Below are positions 9,151 to 19,705 of a stretch of 64,000 nucleotides of DNA, piece by piece. Within the stretch, counting starts at the first letter, position 1, and the number at the start of each line of letters is the position of its first letter. Under the pieces are notes generated by a model. The model ran no database searches and was not told the DNA's origin. It was given only the letters and a program-made list of their open reading frames with translations. This DNA is from Gemmatimonadota bacterium (GTDB taxonomy: Bacteria > Gemmatimonadota > Gemmatimonadetes > Longimicrobiales > Gaopeijiaceae): assembly GCA_022560615.1 (NCBI GenBank), contig JADFSR010000001.1, forward strand, positions 62,001 through 126,000. The letters run 5' to 3'. Made by a program: the position numbers and the translations under genes.

Positions 9151-10197
9151 CTATGAGACCTTGGGACACGCCACGAAGTGCCTTGTGCCCTTGGTCTCCA
9201 AGGAAGGTACCGACCGCATGCAAGACCCGTCCTTCGCGGGGTGCGGGCACCGGGTGTGAAAGGCGCATCCGGCCGGCGGGTGCACCGGGCTGGGGACATC
9301 TCCCGGCAAGACGATCCGTTCCCGATCGTCCCGTCGATCCGGATCCACCCGCGGTACAGCGGACAGCAACGCCCGCGTGTAGGGATGTTTCGGATTCCGG
9401 TACAGATCGGCTGCGTCCGCGACCTCCACAATGCGCCCTAGATACATCACCGCTATGCGATCGCTCACGTGCTCGACCAGCGCGAGGTCGTGTGCGATGA
9501 ACAAGTACGTCAGCCCCAGGTCACGCTGCAGCTCTTCGAGCAGGTTGACCACCTGAGCCCGGACGGATACGTCGAGCGCGCTGACCGGCTCGTCGAGGAT
9601 CAGGAACTCAGGCTCGACCGAGAGCGCCCTAGCGATGCCGAGCCGCTGCCGCTGACCGCCGCTGAATTCATGTGGGTACCGGTCGATGTGGTCCGCGCTC
9701 AGGCCGACTTTCTCGAGCAAGTCGATCGCCCGCGCGCGCGGGTCGGGCTGTCCGAGCCCATGCACGGTGAGCGCCTCCACGAGCATGGCACCGACGGACA
9801 TGCGTGGATTTAGCGATCCGAACGGATCCTGAAACACGAACTGCATGCGTCTGCGCAGCGCTCGTAGGCCGTTCCGATCCAGAGAACCTACGTCGATCCC
9901 GTCGAATCGTACTTCGCCTTCCGTGGGTTCGATCAGCCGGGCCACCGCACGCCCGGTCGTCGTCTTCCCGCAACCCGACTCTCCGACGAGCCCGAGTGTC
10001 TCTCCGCGCCAGAGATCGAAGCTCACCCCGTCCACGGCTTTCAGGACGGAATGCGCGCGCGCAAATGTGCCCCTCCGGACCGGGAAGTGCTTCTTCAGTC
10101 CACGCACCGAGAGTAGTGGCTCGATGCTCCGGTCGATCTCGCTTCGAGCGAGCAAGCCGGAAGCTGACTCACGCGTGTTCAGGGTGTCAGAGGTCAC
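9151..10197 (-). CDS. Oligopeptide/dipeptide ABC transporter ATP-binding protein (OppF/DppF type)
   Basis: A 348-residue ATPase with Walker [19 protein letters not shown]-loop [18 protein letters not shown], signature [15 protein letters not shown], Walker [14 protein letters not shown] and H-switch [15 protein letters not shown]. The C-terminal oligopeptide/dipeptide extension contains the Cys-rich segment ([11 protein letters not shown]) that binds an iron-sulfur cluster in this family. It is the last gene of the importer operon and overlaps the upstream ATPase gene by 4 bp. It pairs with OppD on the cytoplasmic face to drive peptide (or other solute) uptake. Confidence 0.95.
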   Translation of the reverse strand: MTSDTLNTRESASGLLARSEIDRSIEPLLSVRGLKKHFPVRRGTFARAHSVLKAVDGVSFDLWRGETLGLVGESGCGKTTTGRAVARLIEPTEGEVRFDGIDVGSLDRNGLRALRRRMQFVFQDPFGSLNPRMSVGAMLVEALTVHGLGQPDPRARAIDLLEKVGLSADHIDRYPHEFSGGQRQRLGIARALSVEPEFLILDEPVSALDVSVRAQVVNLLEELQRDLGLTYLFIAHDLALVEHVSDRIAVMYLGRIVEVADAADLYRNPKHPYTRALLSAVPRVDPDRRDDRERIVLPGDVPSPVHPPAGCAFHTRCPHPAKDGSCMRSVPSLETKGTRHFVACPKVS

Positions 10198-11195
10198 GGC
10201 CCCTCCTCATCGTGTTCGTGCATTGCTTCAGACCTCCAGCACCGGACGGTGCGCCCGGTCCCACCCTCTTCTACGAGTGACTGGGCTTCTTCACATCCCG
10301 GCCCGTTCAACGGACAGCGCTCCGCGAAGCGGCAGCCGTCCGGCCACGCCGTCGAGCTCGGCACCGTGCCGGGGATAGGGATCAGGCGACGACCCCTCCT
10401 CTCGAGCGAAGGGACGGACTCGAGCAGCCCTCTCGTATACGGGTGCTGTGGATCGTTGAGCACCTGGCGAACCGAGCCGGTCTCCACGACTTGCCCGGCG
10501 TACATCACGACGACCCGGTCGCATACCTCCGCGACGACGCCCAGATCGTGCGTGATCAGCAGTACCGCCATGCCTCGTCGTTCCCTCACCTCGGCGAGCA
10601 ACTCGAGGATCTGTGCCTGGATCGTGACATCGAGCGCCGTCGTTGGCTCATCGGCGATCAACAGGTTGGGCTCACACGAGAGCGCCATCGCGATCATCAC
10701 GCGTTGGCGCATGCCACCGGACAGCTGGTGCGGGTATTCGTCGAGCCGCGCTGCCGCCTCGGGGATCCCGACCTCCTGAAGGAGGCGAGCCGACTCCGCA
10801 CGCGCCGCCTTCCGGCTGAGGCCACGGTGGAGCCGGAGGACCTCGCTGATTTGATTTCCGATGGAGTACACTGGATTCAACGAACTCATCGGCTCCTGAA
10901 AGACCATGGCGATCTCGTTGCCCCGGAGCGCACGCAGCCTCGCCTCGCCCGCGTCGACCAGCTCCTCGCCAAGGAAGCGGATCGAGCTTCCCTCCATGAT
11001 GCGGGCAGGGGGTTGAGGTAGTAGCCCGAGCACCGATAGGGCGGTCACGGTCTTGCCACACGCCGACTCCCCAACGATGCCCAGCGTCTCCCCCGCGCGC
11101 ACATCGAACGAGACGCCATCCACCGCTTTGGCGACACCTTGGTCCGTGAAGAACCAGCTGCGGAGGTCGGTGACCGAGAGCAACGCTTCGCTCAC
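10194..11195 (-). CDS. Oligopeptide/dipeptide ABC transporter ATP-binding protein (OppD/DppD type)
   Basis: Starting at GTG 11195, which overlaps the oppC stop (GTGA), gives 333 residues beginning [15 protein letters not shown]. Walker A is [17 protein letters not shown], the signature [15 protein letters not shown] and Walker [14 protein letters not shown]. The C-terminal extension contains [17 protein letters not shown]. The reading frame is open further upstream, but that part is antisense-like composition lying over oppC and is not coding. It forms the ATPase heterodimer with the OppF-type protein. Confidence 0.94.
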   Translation of the reverse strand: MSEALLSVTDLRSWFFTDQGVAKAVDGVSFDVRAGETLGIVGESACGKTVTALSVLGLLPQPPARIMEGSSIRFLGEELVDAGEARLRALRGNEIAMVFQEPMSSLNPVYSIGNQISEVLRLHRGLSRKAARAESARLLQEVGIPEAAARLDEYPHQLSGGMRQRVMIAMALSCEPNLLIADEPTTALDVTIQAQILELLAEVRERRGMAVLLITHDLGVVAEVCDRVVVMYAGQVVETGSVRQVLNDPQHPYTRGLLESVPSLERRGRRLIPIPGTVPSSTAWPDGCRFAERCPLNGPGCEEAQSLVEEGGTGRTVRCWRSEAMHEHDEEGP

Positions 11196-12328
11196 GAGCG
11201 TAGCCTCGGATCGAGCGCGTCCCGAAGACCGTCGCCGACCAGGTTGAACGACAGGACGGTGAGCACGATCGCGAGCCCCGGGAACGTAGAGAGCCACCAC
11301 GCGTCCAACAGAAAATTTCTCCCGTCGGCGAGCATTGACCCCCACGAGGGAGTGGGCGCTTGCACCCCCAGGCCGAGAAACGAGAGCCCCGCTTCGAGTA
11401 CGATCGTATTCCCGATGCCGAGTGTGGCCGCCACGATCACCGGACCTAGCGCGTTGGGGATGAGGTGGCGGAAAATGATCCGCCGCCGAGAGTAGCCCAG
11501 AGCTTCCGCGGCTTGCACGAACTCCCGCTCTTTGAGGCTGAGCACCTCCCCCCGCACGATTCTCGCCGTGCCGGGCCACAGCGTGAGACCGAGCACGGCG
11601 ATGATGAGGAAGATCGAGGGCTCGAATGCCGCTACGATGATGATGAGCAGAATCAGGCGGGGGAACGAGATGACCATATCGACGAAGCTCATGATCAGGC
11701 CGTCGACGATGCCGCCCACGTACCCGGCCACCGCGCCCAAGAGCGTGCCCAGCGTCACGCTGATCCCCACAGCCACGAAGCCGATCGTGAGCGAGATACG
11801 AGCGCCGTAGAGCACGCGGGCGAGCACATCCCGCGAAAGGTGATCGGTCCCGAGTGGGTGCGCTCCGGACATACCCTGGAGGCGAAACTGAAGGGGACCC
11901 TGCTCGAGCGCTTCAGCCGGCGTGATCAGCGGAGTGATGAGCGCGATCAGATAGATCGCGACCACCACCATCAGGCCCACGACAGCGGTTCTGTCCTTGG
12001 AAAACGCCCGGACGGTGAGGTGCCACTGCCCCACCCCTACCTGCGCCCTTCTGCCGACTAGTCCCACATCCCGCCACGACCAGGACCACACTGCGACCAG
12101 GCCTGCTGCAAGGGAAACAACCGCGACACGCTCGTCCCAGCCACCCGAGATCGCCTGCAAGACGAGGCGCCAGTGAGAAACGAGCACTCCAACCAGACCG
12201 AGCCATATCGCCAACGCCATGGTTCCGACGCCCCAGCGGCCGGCGAGCAGTTGCCCAAGTCCAGGCAGGACGGCAGAGAGGCCGGGTCCACCTCTGACGC
12301 GGGCTCGCGCCGCCACTGACTCACTCAT
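11192..12328 (-). CDS. Peptide ABC transporter permease, DppC/OppC type, with extra N-terminal membrane region
   Basis: Residues about 105-378 are a standard OppC/DppC permease: AFSKDRTAVVGL, GAHPLGTDHLSRDVLARVLYG, and the EAA loop EFVQAAEALGYSRRRIIFRHLIPN. The first about 100 residues are unusual. They contain three hydrophobic stretches with a PGLGQLLAGRWG motif resembling TM2/DUF5683-type small membrane domains, suggesting a domain fusion. The start overlaps the upstream permease stop by 8 bp. With OppB it forms the inner-membrane channel. Confidence 0.93.
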   Translation of the reverse strand: MSESVAARARVRGGPGLSAVLPGLGQLLAGRWGVGTMALAIWLGLVGVLVSHWRLVLQAISGGWDERVAVVSLAAGLVAVWSWSWRDVGLVGRRAQVGVGQWHLTVRAFSKDRTAVVGLMVVVAIYLIALITPLITPAEALEQGPLQFRLQGMSGAHPLGTDHLSRDVLARVLYGARISLTIGFVAVGISVTLGTLLGAVAGYVGGIVDGLIMSFVDMVISFPRLILLIIIVAAFEPSIFLIIAVLGLTLWPGTARIVRGEVLSLKEREFVQAAEALGYSRRRIIFRHLIPNALGPVIVAATLGIGNTIVLEAGLSFLGLGVQAPTPSWGSMLADGRNFLLDAWWLSTFPGLAIVLTVLSFNLVGDGLRDALDPRLRS

Positions 12329-13307
12329 GCCGGATGCGGGGGTCGACGACCGCGTAGAGTACGTCCGCGAGCAGGTTCCCGAGCACTACCAAGATCGCGA
12401 AGATGAAGCTGCACGCCATGACGAGCGGGTAGTCGCGCGATGCGATCGCGTCCACCATGAGGCGCCCCATCCCGGGCCAGGCGAACACGTGCTCGATCAG
12501 GACGGCCCCGCTAAAGAGCACAGGGATGTACAGCCCGAGCAACGTCACGATCGGAATCAGCGCATTCCTGAGGGCGTGCTTGAAGATCACGCTGCTCTCG
12601 GGCAGGCCCTTGGCGCGGGCAGTACGCACGTAGTCCTGCCGGATCACGTCGAGCATGCTGCCCCGCATGTACCGGGCAATGCCGGCGCTGAGCGCGAGCG
12701 CGAGCGAAATCGTGGGAAGCACGAGGTGCCAGAGCCGGTCCTTCACTTGCGCACCGAAGGACAACAGGTCGTAGTCGGTCGAGTACATCCCCGACGCCGG
12801 GAACCACAGCGGCCACTCCCAGACGTTGCGCGCGAACAGGCTGAGCGAGAGCACGAGCATCAGCGCGAGCCAGAACGACGGCATCGAGTAGAAGAAGAGC
12901 AGCACGACGCTCAGGGTCGAATCCAACGCTGAATACTGGCGTACGGCCTGGATCGCCCCGAGTACGATCCCGAAGAGGAACGCGACGAAGAGGGCGCACG
13001 CGGAGAGCAGTAGCGTGTTGGGCAAGACGTCCATCACGACGTCGAGCGTCGGTTGGCCATAGGTGATGCTGTGCCCGAAGTCCCCCGTGAGCATCGAGCC
13101 GAGCCACTTCACGTAGCGGATCGGGATCGGGTCATCGAGCCCGTAGTTCGCCCTCAACTGGGCCGCCGCCGCCGGGGTGAGGCCCGGCCTTACCAAGGTA
13201 GTCGCGGGGTCACCTGGAGCGGCATGCACCACGAAAAAAATGATCGTGGCGATGCCGAGCACCAGAGGCACGGACCCTACGACGCGGCGAACGACGTACC
13301 TCGTCAC
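12321..13307 (-). CDS. Peptide ABC transporter permease, DppB/OppB type
   Basis: A 328-residue integral membrane protein with about six transmembrane segments. It shows the family N-terminus (TRYVVRRVVGSVPLVLGIATIIFF), APGDPA, NYGLDDPIPIRYVKWL and the EAA loop (YVRTARAKGLPESSVIFKHALRNALIP). It ends 8 bp inside the next permease gene. It is the first permease after the binding protein in the operon order A-B-C-D-F. Confidence 0.95.
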   Translation of the reverse strand: MTRYVVRRVVGSVPLVLGIATIIFFVVHAAPGDPATTLVRPGLTPAAAAQLRANYGLDDPIPIRYVKWLGSMLTGDFGHSITYGQPTLDVVMDVLPNTLLLSACALFVAFLFGIVLGAIQAVRQYSALDSTLSVVLLFFYSMPSFWLALMLVLSLSLFARNVWEWPLWFPASGMYSTDYDLLSFGAQVKDRLWHLVLPTISLALALSAGIARYMRGSMLDVIRQDYVRTARAKGLPESSVIFKHALRNALIPIVTLLGLYIPVLFSGAVLIEHVFAWPGMGRLMVDAIASRDYPLVMACSFIFAILVVLGNLLADVLYAVVDPRIRHE

Positions 13308-13366
13308 GCGCTACTCACTGTCGCTATGCCACCCGTCTCGCGGACGCGGACGCGGTCGCGTCCGTC

Positions 13367-15076
13367 TCACCGGCTCGCGGGATCCAGGTACCAGTCTTTG
13401 ATGTTCAGCAAATCCCCACGCGCATCCATCTCCACTCCACGCAGCCGCTTGGTGACTCCGTGAATGAGTGTCGGAAAGAAGAGATATGTGTAGGGGTGCA
13501 CCTCGTTCATGACTTGGTAGTACTCAGCCCAGAGCGGCCGCGCGGCGTCACGATCCACGGTGGCACTGAGCTCCCCGAGCAGACGGTCGACCTCGGGGTC
13601 GCTGATGCCGGACAGCGCCCAAGGGTAGTCGCTGCGGCTCGAATGGAAGAGATCGGTCTCGTCTAGGCGGTAGTCCGGGACCCAGCGGAATAACACGCCG
13701 TCGAAGTCACGCTCCGCCGTAACACTGATCTGGTCGAGCAACGTCCCCCATTCGACATTTTCGGCTCGCACTTCGACGCCGATCCGGGCGAGTTGCGACT
13801 GCATGATTTCTACGAGCGATCGTTGATACTGGCTTCCCGATCTGAACTTGATCGAGATTGAGAGTCGTGCGCCCTGATCGCTCTCCCGGACCCCGTCTCC
13901 ATCCCGGTCACGCCAACCCGCTTCGTCCAGGAGAGCAGCAGCAGCTTGTGGATCGTAGCCGACCGACGCGGCCGCGTCTTGATCGAACGCCCAGTGCGAC
14001 GGCGGTACCCCCGAGTACGCGACGGTGCCATAGCCCAGCAGGATCTCTCGAACGATCTCGCGGCGATTGATACCCAACGTCAGCGCCCGGCGTACACGAG
14101 CGTCGGCGAGCTGGGACCTGCGTGAGTTCCAAGCCACGAAGTCATAGTGTCGCGGCTGGAAGCTGACGATATCCACGCCGAGATCGTCGACGATCCGCTG
14201 GGCCTGACCTGGCGGTACCGAGATGTACACGTCGAGGTTCTGGATGAGCAGCTCGGTCAACAACGTCGTCTGATCAGGGATGATCCGGTAGACGTATCGA
14301 TCGATGAACGGGCGGCCGCCCAGGCCCTCCGGAAACGCGGGGTTCGCCGTGAAGACCCAGCGGTCTTGCGGCGCGTGCGACGCGAAGACGAAGGGCCCGT
14401 TCCCGACGGGACACTCCGTAGCGTACGGGTGCTCAGCCAGCGTCTGCGGCGGCACGTCGCCCAGCAGGTGCTCGGGCAGCATGCCCACTACACGCCACGG
14501 GTCGAGGAAGTCCGCGTGAGGCCGCATGCGGATCTTGACGGTGAAGTCGTCGACGACCTCGACGCCCTCCTCACCTTGCTCGTAGTAATCCCAAAAACCC
14601 GCGTTGCCAAACCCGACCACGGGATTCGTGAACAACCGGTACGAAAACGCCACATCGTGCGCATCCGTCTGCTCGCCATCGTGCCAGAAAACGTCACGCC
14701 GGATGTGGAAGGTGATCTCGCTTTCGTCGTCGGAGATTTCCCACGACTCCGCGAGGTATGGGCGGGGGGTCGCGTCGCGATCGTAGTCGAGCAACGTCAT
14801 CAGGTTCACGAACTGCTGATGCTGGAGCGCGTGGTAGTCCATACTCCCCGCCGCGTTCATCCCGCCCACCAGTTCGGCTCGTCCGCCAACGACGACCGTC
14901 CCGCCGTAGCGGTCATCCGACGGTGTCGGACGGGCGGCCTCTGTCTCAGACATGAACGCCTCGACCGCCGGAATGACCTGCTGGCAAAACGGGCTGGCCG
15001 AAGCGAGATCGATGCCTCCGTCACCACCGCAGGCAGCGAACAAGATCGCGGCCCCGAGCGTAATGGGCTTTCTCAT
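13367..15076 (-). CDS. Peptide-binding lipoprotein of ABC importer (SBP family 5)
   Basis: The ATG at 15076 gives a 569-residue lipoprotein: MRKPITLGAAILFAACGGDG, with Cys-16 as the likely lipidation site. The family signature lies in the first third (RPYLAESWEISDDESEITFHIRRDVFWHDGE, TDAHDVAFSY). Later segments (RRALTLGINRREIVREILLG) are typical of OppA/DppA/NikA proteins. It captures peptides or related solutes outside the inner membrane for OppBCDF. The frame is open further upstream, but this start is the only one that gives a signal sequence. It begins 17 bp after the lipM-like gene, so it may share its transcript. Confidence 0.93.
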   Translation of the reverse strand: MRKPITLGAAILFAACGGDGGIDLASASPFCQQVIPAVEAFMSETEAARPTPSDDRYGGTVVVGGRAELVGGMNAAGSMDYHALQHQQFVNLMTLLDYDRDATPRPYLAESWEISDDESEITFHIRRDVFWHDGEQTDAHDVAFSYRLFTNPVVGFGNAGFWDYYEQGEEGVEVVDDFTVKIRMRPHADFLDPWRVVGMLPEHLLGDVPPQTLAEHPYATECPVGNGPFVFASHAPQDRWVFTANPAFPEGLGGRPFIDRYVYRIIPDQTTLLTELLIQNLDVYISVPPGQAQRIVDDLGVDIVSFQPRHYDFVAWNSRRSQLADARVRRALTLGINRREIVREILLGYGTVAYSGVPPSHWAFDQDAAASVGYDPQAAAALLDEAGWRDRDGDGVRESDQGARLSISIKFRSGSQYQRSLVEIMQSQLARIGVEVRAENVEWGTLLDQISVTAERDFDGVLFRWVPDYRLDETDLFHSSRSDYPWALSGISDPEVDRLLGELSATVDRDAARPLWAEYYQVMNEVHPYTYLFFPTLIHGVTKRLRGVEMDARGDLLNIKDWYLDPASR

Positions 15077-15093
15077 CCCGTCCTCACAAGGTG

Positions 15094-15879
15094 TCACTGT
15101 CGCCAGGTCCACTCGTCTTTTCCGTAACGCTCCTTCTCCAGCCATTCAGCCTCTTCGAGCTCGCCCGAGCGATACTCACCCTCGTTCCACTCGCCGCCCA
15201 ACGTAACTTGAAGTCCGTTTGTGATCGCTTCGGCAAGGTCCCAGGTGCTCACCTTCCCGACCAACGCTCGAAGCGTCGCGGGAGTCGGGATCGGACCAGC
15301 AGCCGAATTGAGCCGATTCAATTCGCTCTGGTCCCCGTCCAAGATGATCGAACCGTGCTGGAGTAGGGCGTTCCCGATCCTGACCTGAGCGCTGCCCACG
15401 AGTTTCTGTCCACCGGCCACGACCTCCCCCGGCGCCGGGACCTTGAAGCACGGGCCCGCGTCCGGCGTGAGCACGACGCCGCCTGCCGCGACCTCAGCAT
15501 CGACCCCCAACAGTTTCAGGCCGTGCGCCAGGCCCTCGTGGATCTTCGCATACACGCCCTTCGGCCCACCATAGGTCCGGTCGGGAAGCACCAACCCGTA
15601 GGTCAGCTCGGCGTGGTGAAGAACGGCCCGCCCGCCGGTCGGCCGCCGCACGAACTCGATCCCGGCCGCATCTGCGGCACTCCTGTCGTAGACTTCGTTC
15701 GCCGGCTCGTGTCTGCCGAACGACACGGTCTTGGACGACCACGAGTACAGTCGCAGCACGCCGTCTCCGCGTCGCGCCGACATGGCCAGTGCGTGGTCCA
15801 GCGCCATGTTGTGCGCGCCGGACCCCGGCTCGTCGAAGATCACGCGCCAGGTGAGGCCGCTCCCATCCGGACTCGCCAT
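15094..15879 (-). CDS. Lipoyl biosynthesis octanoyltransferase, LipM-like (BPL/LplA fold)
   Basis: A 261-residue member of the biotin/lipoate ligase fold: NMALDHALAMSA, then RRPTGGRAVLHHAELTYGLVLP and CFKVPAPGEVVAGGQKLVGSAQVR. The Cys in GPCFKVPAP sits where LipM has its catalytic Cys, and VVAGGQKLVGSAQ holds the family Lys. LipM moves octanoyl from acyl carrier protein to GcvH, which fits its place two genes downstream of gcvP in a cluster with gcvH. A lipoate ligase role (LplA) is the main alternative. It overlaps the upstream hydrolase stop by one base. Confidence 0.85.
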   Translation of the reverse strand: MASPDGSGLTWRVIFDEPGSGAHNMALDHALAMSARRGDGVLRLYSWSSKTVSFGRHEPANEVYDRSAADAAGIEFVRRPTGGRAVLHHAELTYGLVLPDRTYGGPKGVYAKIHEGLAHGLKLLGVDAEVAAGGVVLTPDAGPCFKVPAPGEVVAGGQKLVGSAQVRIGNALLQHGSIILDGDQSELNRLNSAAGPIPTPATLRALVGKVSTWDLAEAITNGLQVTLGGEWNEGEYRSGELEEAEWLEKERYGKDEWTWRQ

Positions 15880-16562
15880 CAGAACTCGAAGAGACCCGTG
15901 GGCGTCATCACTTCAACGCGCGCGCGGTCACCGACGGCATCCACGAACGCCTCGGCGTCCTGTTCGATCGGTGGCCACGTGTTGTAGTGGCACGGGATCA
16001 CCACGTCCGGCTCGATGAAGTCGACGGCTCGGACCGCGTCGGCCGGACCCATCGTAAAGCGGTCGCCGATGGGCAGAACAGCCACGTCGACCAGGCCCTT
16101 GAGCAGCTGCATATCCGTGAGCAGGCTCGTGTCCCCAGCGTGGTAGAAGCGCTGTCCGCTCGCGAGGTTGATGAGGAAGCCTCCGGGCATTGTGGTGAAC
16201 GCTTCGCCGCCAGGGAGATCGAGCTTACCACCGTGCAGCGCGGGCGTCATCTTCACGTAGCCGAACGGGTACTCGACGCCTCCTCCGATATGTTGAGGAC
16301 TCACGGACCGTCCCTTCTCCTCCATGTAGGTCGCGATCTCGAACGATGCGATGATCGTCGCGCCGGTCTTCTCGGAGAGGGGAATCGCGTCCGCCACGTG
16401 GTCATAGTGGCCGTGGGTCAGCAAGATGAAGTCGGCTCCCACGTCGTCCAGCGATACGTCGCACGCGGGATTGTCCCCGAAGAAGGGGTCGATCACGAGC
16501 CTCGTGCCGTCGTCCGTCTCGAGCCCGAAGGTGGCGTGACCGTAGAAGGTAAGCTTGGCCAT
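15879..16562 (-). CDS. UPF0173-type metal-dependent hydrolase (metallo-beta-lactamase fold)
   Basis: The ATG at 16562 gives a compact 227-residue protein beginning MAKLTFYGHATFGLETDDG. It has the metal-binding LTHGHYDHVAD motif, GHAT near the start, YHAGDTSLLTDM in the middle and VIPCHYNTWP near the end, all marks of UPF0173. The substrate is unknown. The frame continues upstream to 16988, but that part has no homology and overlaps gcvP, so I exclude it. It lies between gcvP and lipM in one direction. Confidence 0.92.
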   Translation of the reverse strand: MAKLTFYGHATFGLETDDGTRLVIDPFFGDNPACDVSLDDVGADFILLTHGHYDHVADAIPLSEKTGATIIASFEIATYMEEKGRSVSPQHIGGGVEYPFGYVKMTPALHGGKLDLPGGEAFTTMPGGFLINLASGQRFYHAGDTSLLTDMQLLKGLVDVAVLPIGDRFTMGPADAVRAVDFIEPDVVIPCHYNTWPPIEQDAEAFVDAVGDRARVEVMTPTGLFEF

Positions 16563-16785
16563 TGAGCAGCAGTTCCGAACGTGGCTTGGGGGTGAGCCTT
16601 GATGGGAAGATGGAGTTCGCGCGAGTCGGCGGCAACGCTGGTAATGAACCGGCCATTGACGTCGCGCCGACTTCACCAACTGGTCGCGCTGGAATCCGTC
16701 GATGAGGAAGGCGACCCCCTCGACAAGCTGTTTTGGGCGGAAGGCATTACGGTCGCACGCCGCCGGCCGCGCACGTCGTCGGCTC

Positions 16786-19665
16786 CTACACGCCCTCGGT
16801 CTCCGCGTACACCTCGACCGGTGGGCACGAGCAGACGAGGTTCCGGTCTCCGTACGCGTTGTCCACGCGTCGTACCGGCGGCCAGAACTTGAACTCGCGC
16901 GTCCACGGAGCCGGGTAGGCCGCCTGGGACCTCGAGTACGCGTGGACCCACTCGTCCGCCGTACACATCGCGGCGGTGTGCGGCGCATTCTTGAGCGGGT
17001 TGTCCTTGGCGTCTGCGATGCCCATCTCGACCTGCTGGATCTCCGCGTGAATCGAAATGAGTGCGTCGACGAAGCGATCCAACTCCTCCTTCGGCTCGCT
17101 CTCGGTCGGCTCGATCATTAGCGTGCCGATCACCGGAAACGATACCGTCGGCGCGTGAAAGCCGTAGTCGATGAGCCTCTTCGCGACGTCTTCTTCTGTG
17201 ATGCCCGTGGCGCGCTTGAGCGGGCGCAGGTCAACGATGAACTCGTGGGCGACGAGCCCGTTCTCACTCCGGTACAGGATGTCGAAGTGGTCCTCGAGGC
17301 GCTTCGCCATGTAGTTGGCACTGAGAATCGCGAGCTCGGAGGCGCGGCGTACACCGTTCGGGCCCAACATGGCGATGTAGGCCCAGGAGATCACGAGGAT
17401 ACTCGCGCTTCCCCACGGAGCCGCCGACACCGCGCCGATCGCTTTCTCCCCGCCTACTTTGTGCATCGGGTGGCGCGGCAAGTACGGCGCGAGCTTCTCG
17501 TTCACGCAAATCGGACCCATGCCCGGGCCGCCCCCGCCGTGAGGGATCGCGAACGTCTTGTGCAGGTTGATGTGACACACGTCCGCACCGTAGTCGCCGG
17601 GACGCGCGAGGCCCACCTGTGCGTTCAGGTTGGCTCCGTCCAGGTAGACGAGTCCTCCGTGCTCGTGGACGATGCGGCAAACGTCACGGATCTCTTCCTC
17701 GAAGACACCGTGCGTGGAGGGGTAGGTGACCATGATCGCCGCGAGGTCGTGGGCGTGCTCGCTCGCCTTGGCCTCCAGGTCCGCGACGTCGATCGTGCCT
17801 TCGTCCGTGCTCTTCACGACGACGACCTTCATCCCGGCCATGACCGCGCTCGCGGGGTTCGTTCCGTGGGCCGACGCCGGGATGAGACAAACATTCCTGT
17901 GATGCTCACCCCGGTCCTCGTGGTACGCCCTGATCGTCAGCAGGCCTGTGTACTCGCCCTGTGCGCCCGAGTTGGGCTGCAGTGACGTGGCGACGAAACC
18001 ACTGATCTCCGCGAGCCACTGTTCGAGTTCGGCGAAGAGCGTGGCGTAGCCTCGAGCCTGGTCCACCGGCGCGAAGGGATGGAGGCGGCCGATCTCAGGC
18101 CACGTCACGCCGGCCATCTGGCTGGTCGCGTTCAGCTTCATCGTGCACGAACCGAGGGGAATCATGCTCGTATTCAACGAGAGGTCGCGCGACTCCAGCC
18201 TGTGCAGGTACCGCAGCATCTCGGTCTCGGAATGGTACCGGTTGAAGACCTCGTGCTCGAGATACGGCGTGGTTCGACGAGCCCAAACAGGCAACTCGGG
18301 GGCCCCTCCGCGCTGCGCAAGGTCTCGGGCGAAAAACTCCGCTTGCGAGCCACGGTTGAAGATCGTGAAGAGGTCGTCCACGTCGTCGGCGGTCGTGACT
18401 TCGTCGAGGGCGATACCCAGCGACCCGTCACCGAAGTCCCGCAGGTTGATGCCGGCCTCGACCGCACGCGCGAGTACGTCGCCAGCATCCAACTTCGGAC
18501 GCACGCGAACGGTGTCGAAGAACGTCTCCGTAAGCAGTTCGTGTCCGAGCAAGCCGAGTCCGGCCGAAAGAACTCCTGCCAGGTCGCGGATCCGTTCAGC
18601 GATCGTCTTGATACCGTCCGGACCGTGGTACACCGCGTACGCACCAGCCATGATGGCAAGCAGCACCTGCGCGGTGCAGATGTTCGACGTGGCCTTCTCC
18701 CGACGGATGTGCTGCTCACGGGTCTGCAGCGCCATGCGCAGCGCCCGGTTGCCGTCGGCGTCCACGGAGACCCCGATGATGCGGCCGGGCATCTTCCGCT
18801 TGAAGGACTCCGTGGCGGACATGAACGCGGCGTGCGGCCCCCCGAAGCCCATCGGCACGCCGAAGCGCTGCGAGTTGCCAACGACGACGTCGGCGCCCCA
18901 CTCCCCAGGTGGAGTGAGCAACGCGAGCGCCATGAGATCGCTCGCTGCCACGATGACCGCACCGAGGGCCTTGGCCCGAGCCACGAACGGGCGGTAGTCG
19001 ATCACGCTGCCGTCCGTACACGGATACTGGAGCAACACACCGAAGACGCCGTCGTGCAGCCCGAAGACGTCGTGATCCCCCACGACCACCTCGATCCCGA
19101 GCGGCCAGGCGCGTGTCTTCACGACCTCGATCGTCTGTGGGTGGCACGATTCGGAGACAAAGAAGGTGTTTGCGTCCCCCTTGGCTTCGGCGTGCGCGAG
19201 GTGCATCGCCTCCGCCGCGGCGGTCGCCTCATCGAGCAACGACGCGTTCGCGATGTCGAGGCCTGTGAGATCGATCACCATCGTCTGGAAGTTGAGCAGC
19301 GCTTCCAGACGGCCCTGGGCGATTTCGGCTTGGTAGGGCGTATACTGCGTATACCAGCCAGGATTCTCCATGATGTTCCGCAGGATCACCCCTGGCACGA
19401 ACGTGTCGCTGTACCCCATGCCGAGATAGGACCGGAAGACGCGGTTCGTCGAAGCGATCTCGCGCAGCCTGGCCAGCAGCTGCGCCTCGGTCAGAGCCGG
19501 GGGCAACCGGAGCTCACCCTCCATACGGATGGAGGTCGGGACCGTGTCGTCCACAAGGCTGGCGAGCGAGTCGTATCCAAGCGCCTCGAGCATCGCGGCC
19601 ACGTCGGCGACGTCGGGCCCTAGATGGCGTGCCTCGAAGTCTGCGGGGGCATCGATCCGCGTCAT
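16786..19665 (-). CDS. gcvP: Glycine dehydrogenase (decarboxylating), P protein of the glycine cleavage system
   Basis: A full-length, undivided 959-residue P protein: [19 protein letters not shown] at the start, GYTPYQ-type segment [18 protein letters not shown], and the PLP-lysine motif [18 protein letters not shown] with the glycine-rich loop after it. It ends with [19 protein letters not shown]. It decarboxylates glycine and passes the aminomethyl group to the lipoyl arm of GcvH. It starts 40 bp after gcvH on the same strand. gcvT and lpd are not in this window. A 223-bp non-coding gap follows before the UPF0173 gene. Confidence 0.98.
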   Translation of the reverse strand: MTRIDAPADFEARHLGPDVADVAAMLEALGYDSLASLVDDTVPTSIRMEGELRLPPALTEAQLLARLREIASTNRVFRSYLGMGYSDTFVPGVILRNIMENPGWYTQYTPYQAEIAQGRLEALLNFQTMVIDLTGLDIANASLLDEATAAAEAMHLAHAEAKGDANTFFVSESCHPQTIEVVKTRAWPLGIEVVVGDHDVFGLHDGVFGVLLQYPCTDGSVIDYRPFVARAKALGAVIVAASDLMALALLTPPGEWGADVVVGNSQRFGVPMGFGGPHAAFMSATESFKRKMPGRIIGVSVDADGNRALRMALQTREQHIRREKATSNICTAQVLLAIMAGAYAVYHGPDGIKTIAERIRDLAGVLSAGLGLLGHELLTETFFDTVRVRPKLDAGDVLARAVEAGINLRDFGDGSLGIALDEVTTADDVDDLFTIFNRGSQAEFFARDLAQRGGAPELPVWARRTTPYLEHEVFNRYHSETEMLRYLHRLESRDLSLNTSMIPLGSCTMKLNATSQMAGVTWPEIGRLHPFAPVDQARGYATLFAELEQWLAEISGFVATSLQPNSGAQGEYTGLLTIRAYHEDRGEHHRNVCLIPASAHGTNPASAVMAGMKVVVVKSTDEGTIDVADLEAKASEHAHDLAAIMVTYPSTHGVFEEEIRDVCRIVHEHGGLVYLDGANLNAQVGLARPGDYGADVCHINLHKTFAIPHGGGGPGMGPICVNEKLAPYLPRHPMHKVGGEKAIGAVSAAPWGSASILVISWAYIAMLGPNGVRRASELAILSANYMAKRLEDHFDILYRSENGLVAHEFIVDLRPLKRATGITEEDVAKRLIDYGFHAPTVSFPVIGTLMIEPTESEPKEELDRFVDALISIHAEIQQVEMGIADAKDNPLKNAPHTAAMCTADEWVHAYSRSQAAYPAPWTREFKFWPPVRRVDNAYGDRNLVCSCPPVEVYAETEGV

Positions 19666-19705
19666 CGAGCGGCCGAGAAGGGCAGCGGGAAAGGGGAGCG
19701 GGCCG

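Noticed and set aside
11196-11579. 128-codon N-terminal extension of the OppD-type gene
   Set aside because: It lies inside oppC in another frame and lacks homology. The GTG at 11195 fits the family start and overlaps the oppC stop.
16563-16785. Possible small gene between the UPF0173 gene and gcvP
   Set aside because: The open minus frame has no start near the gap, no homology and no ribosome-binding site; it is treated as an intergenic spacer.
18079-19623. 514-residue plus-strand ORF over gcvP
   Set aside because: Shadow of gcvP; GC-rich sequence keeps the opposite strand open. No start context or homology.
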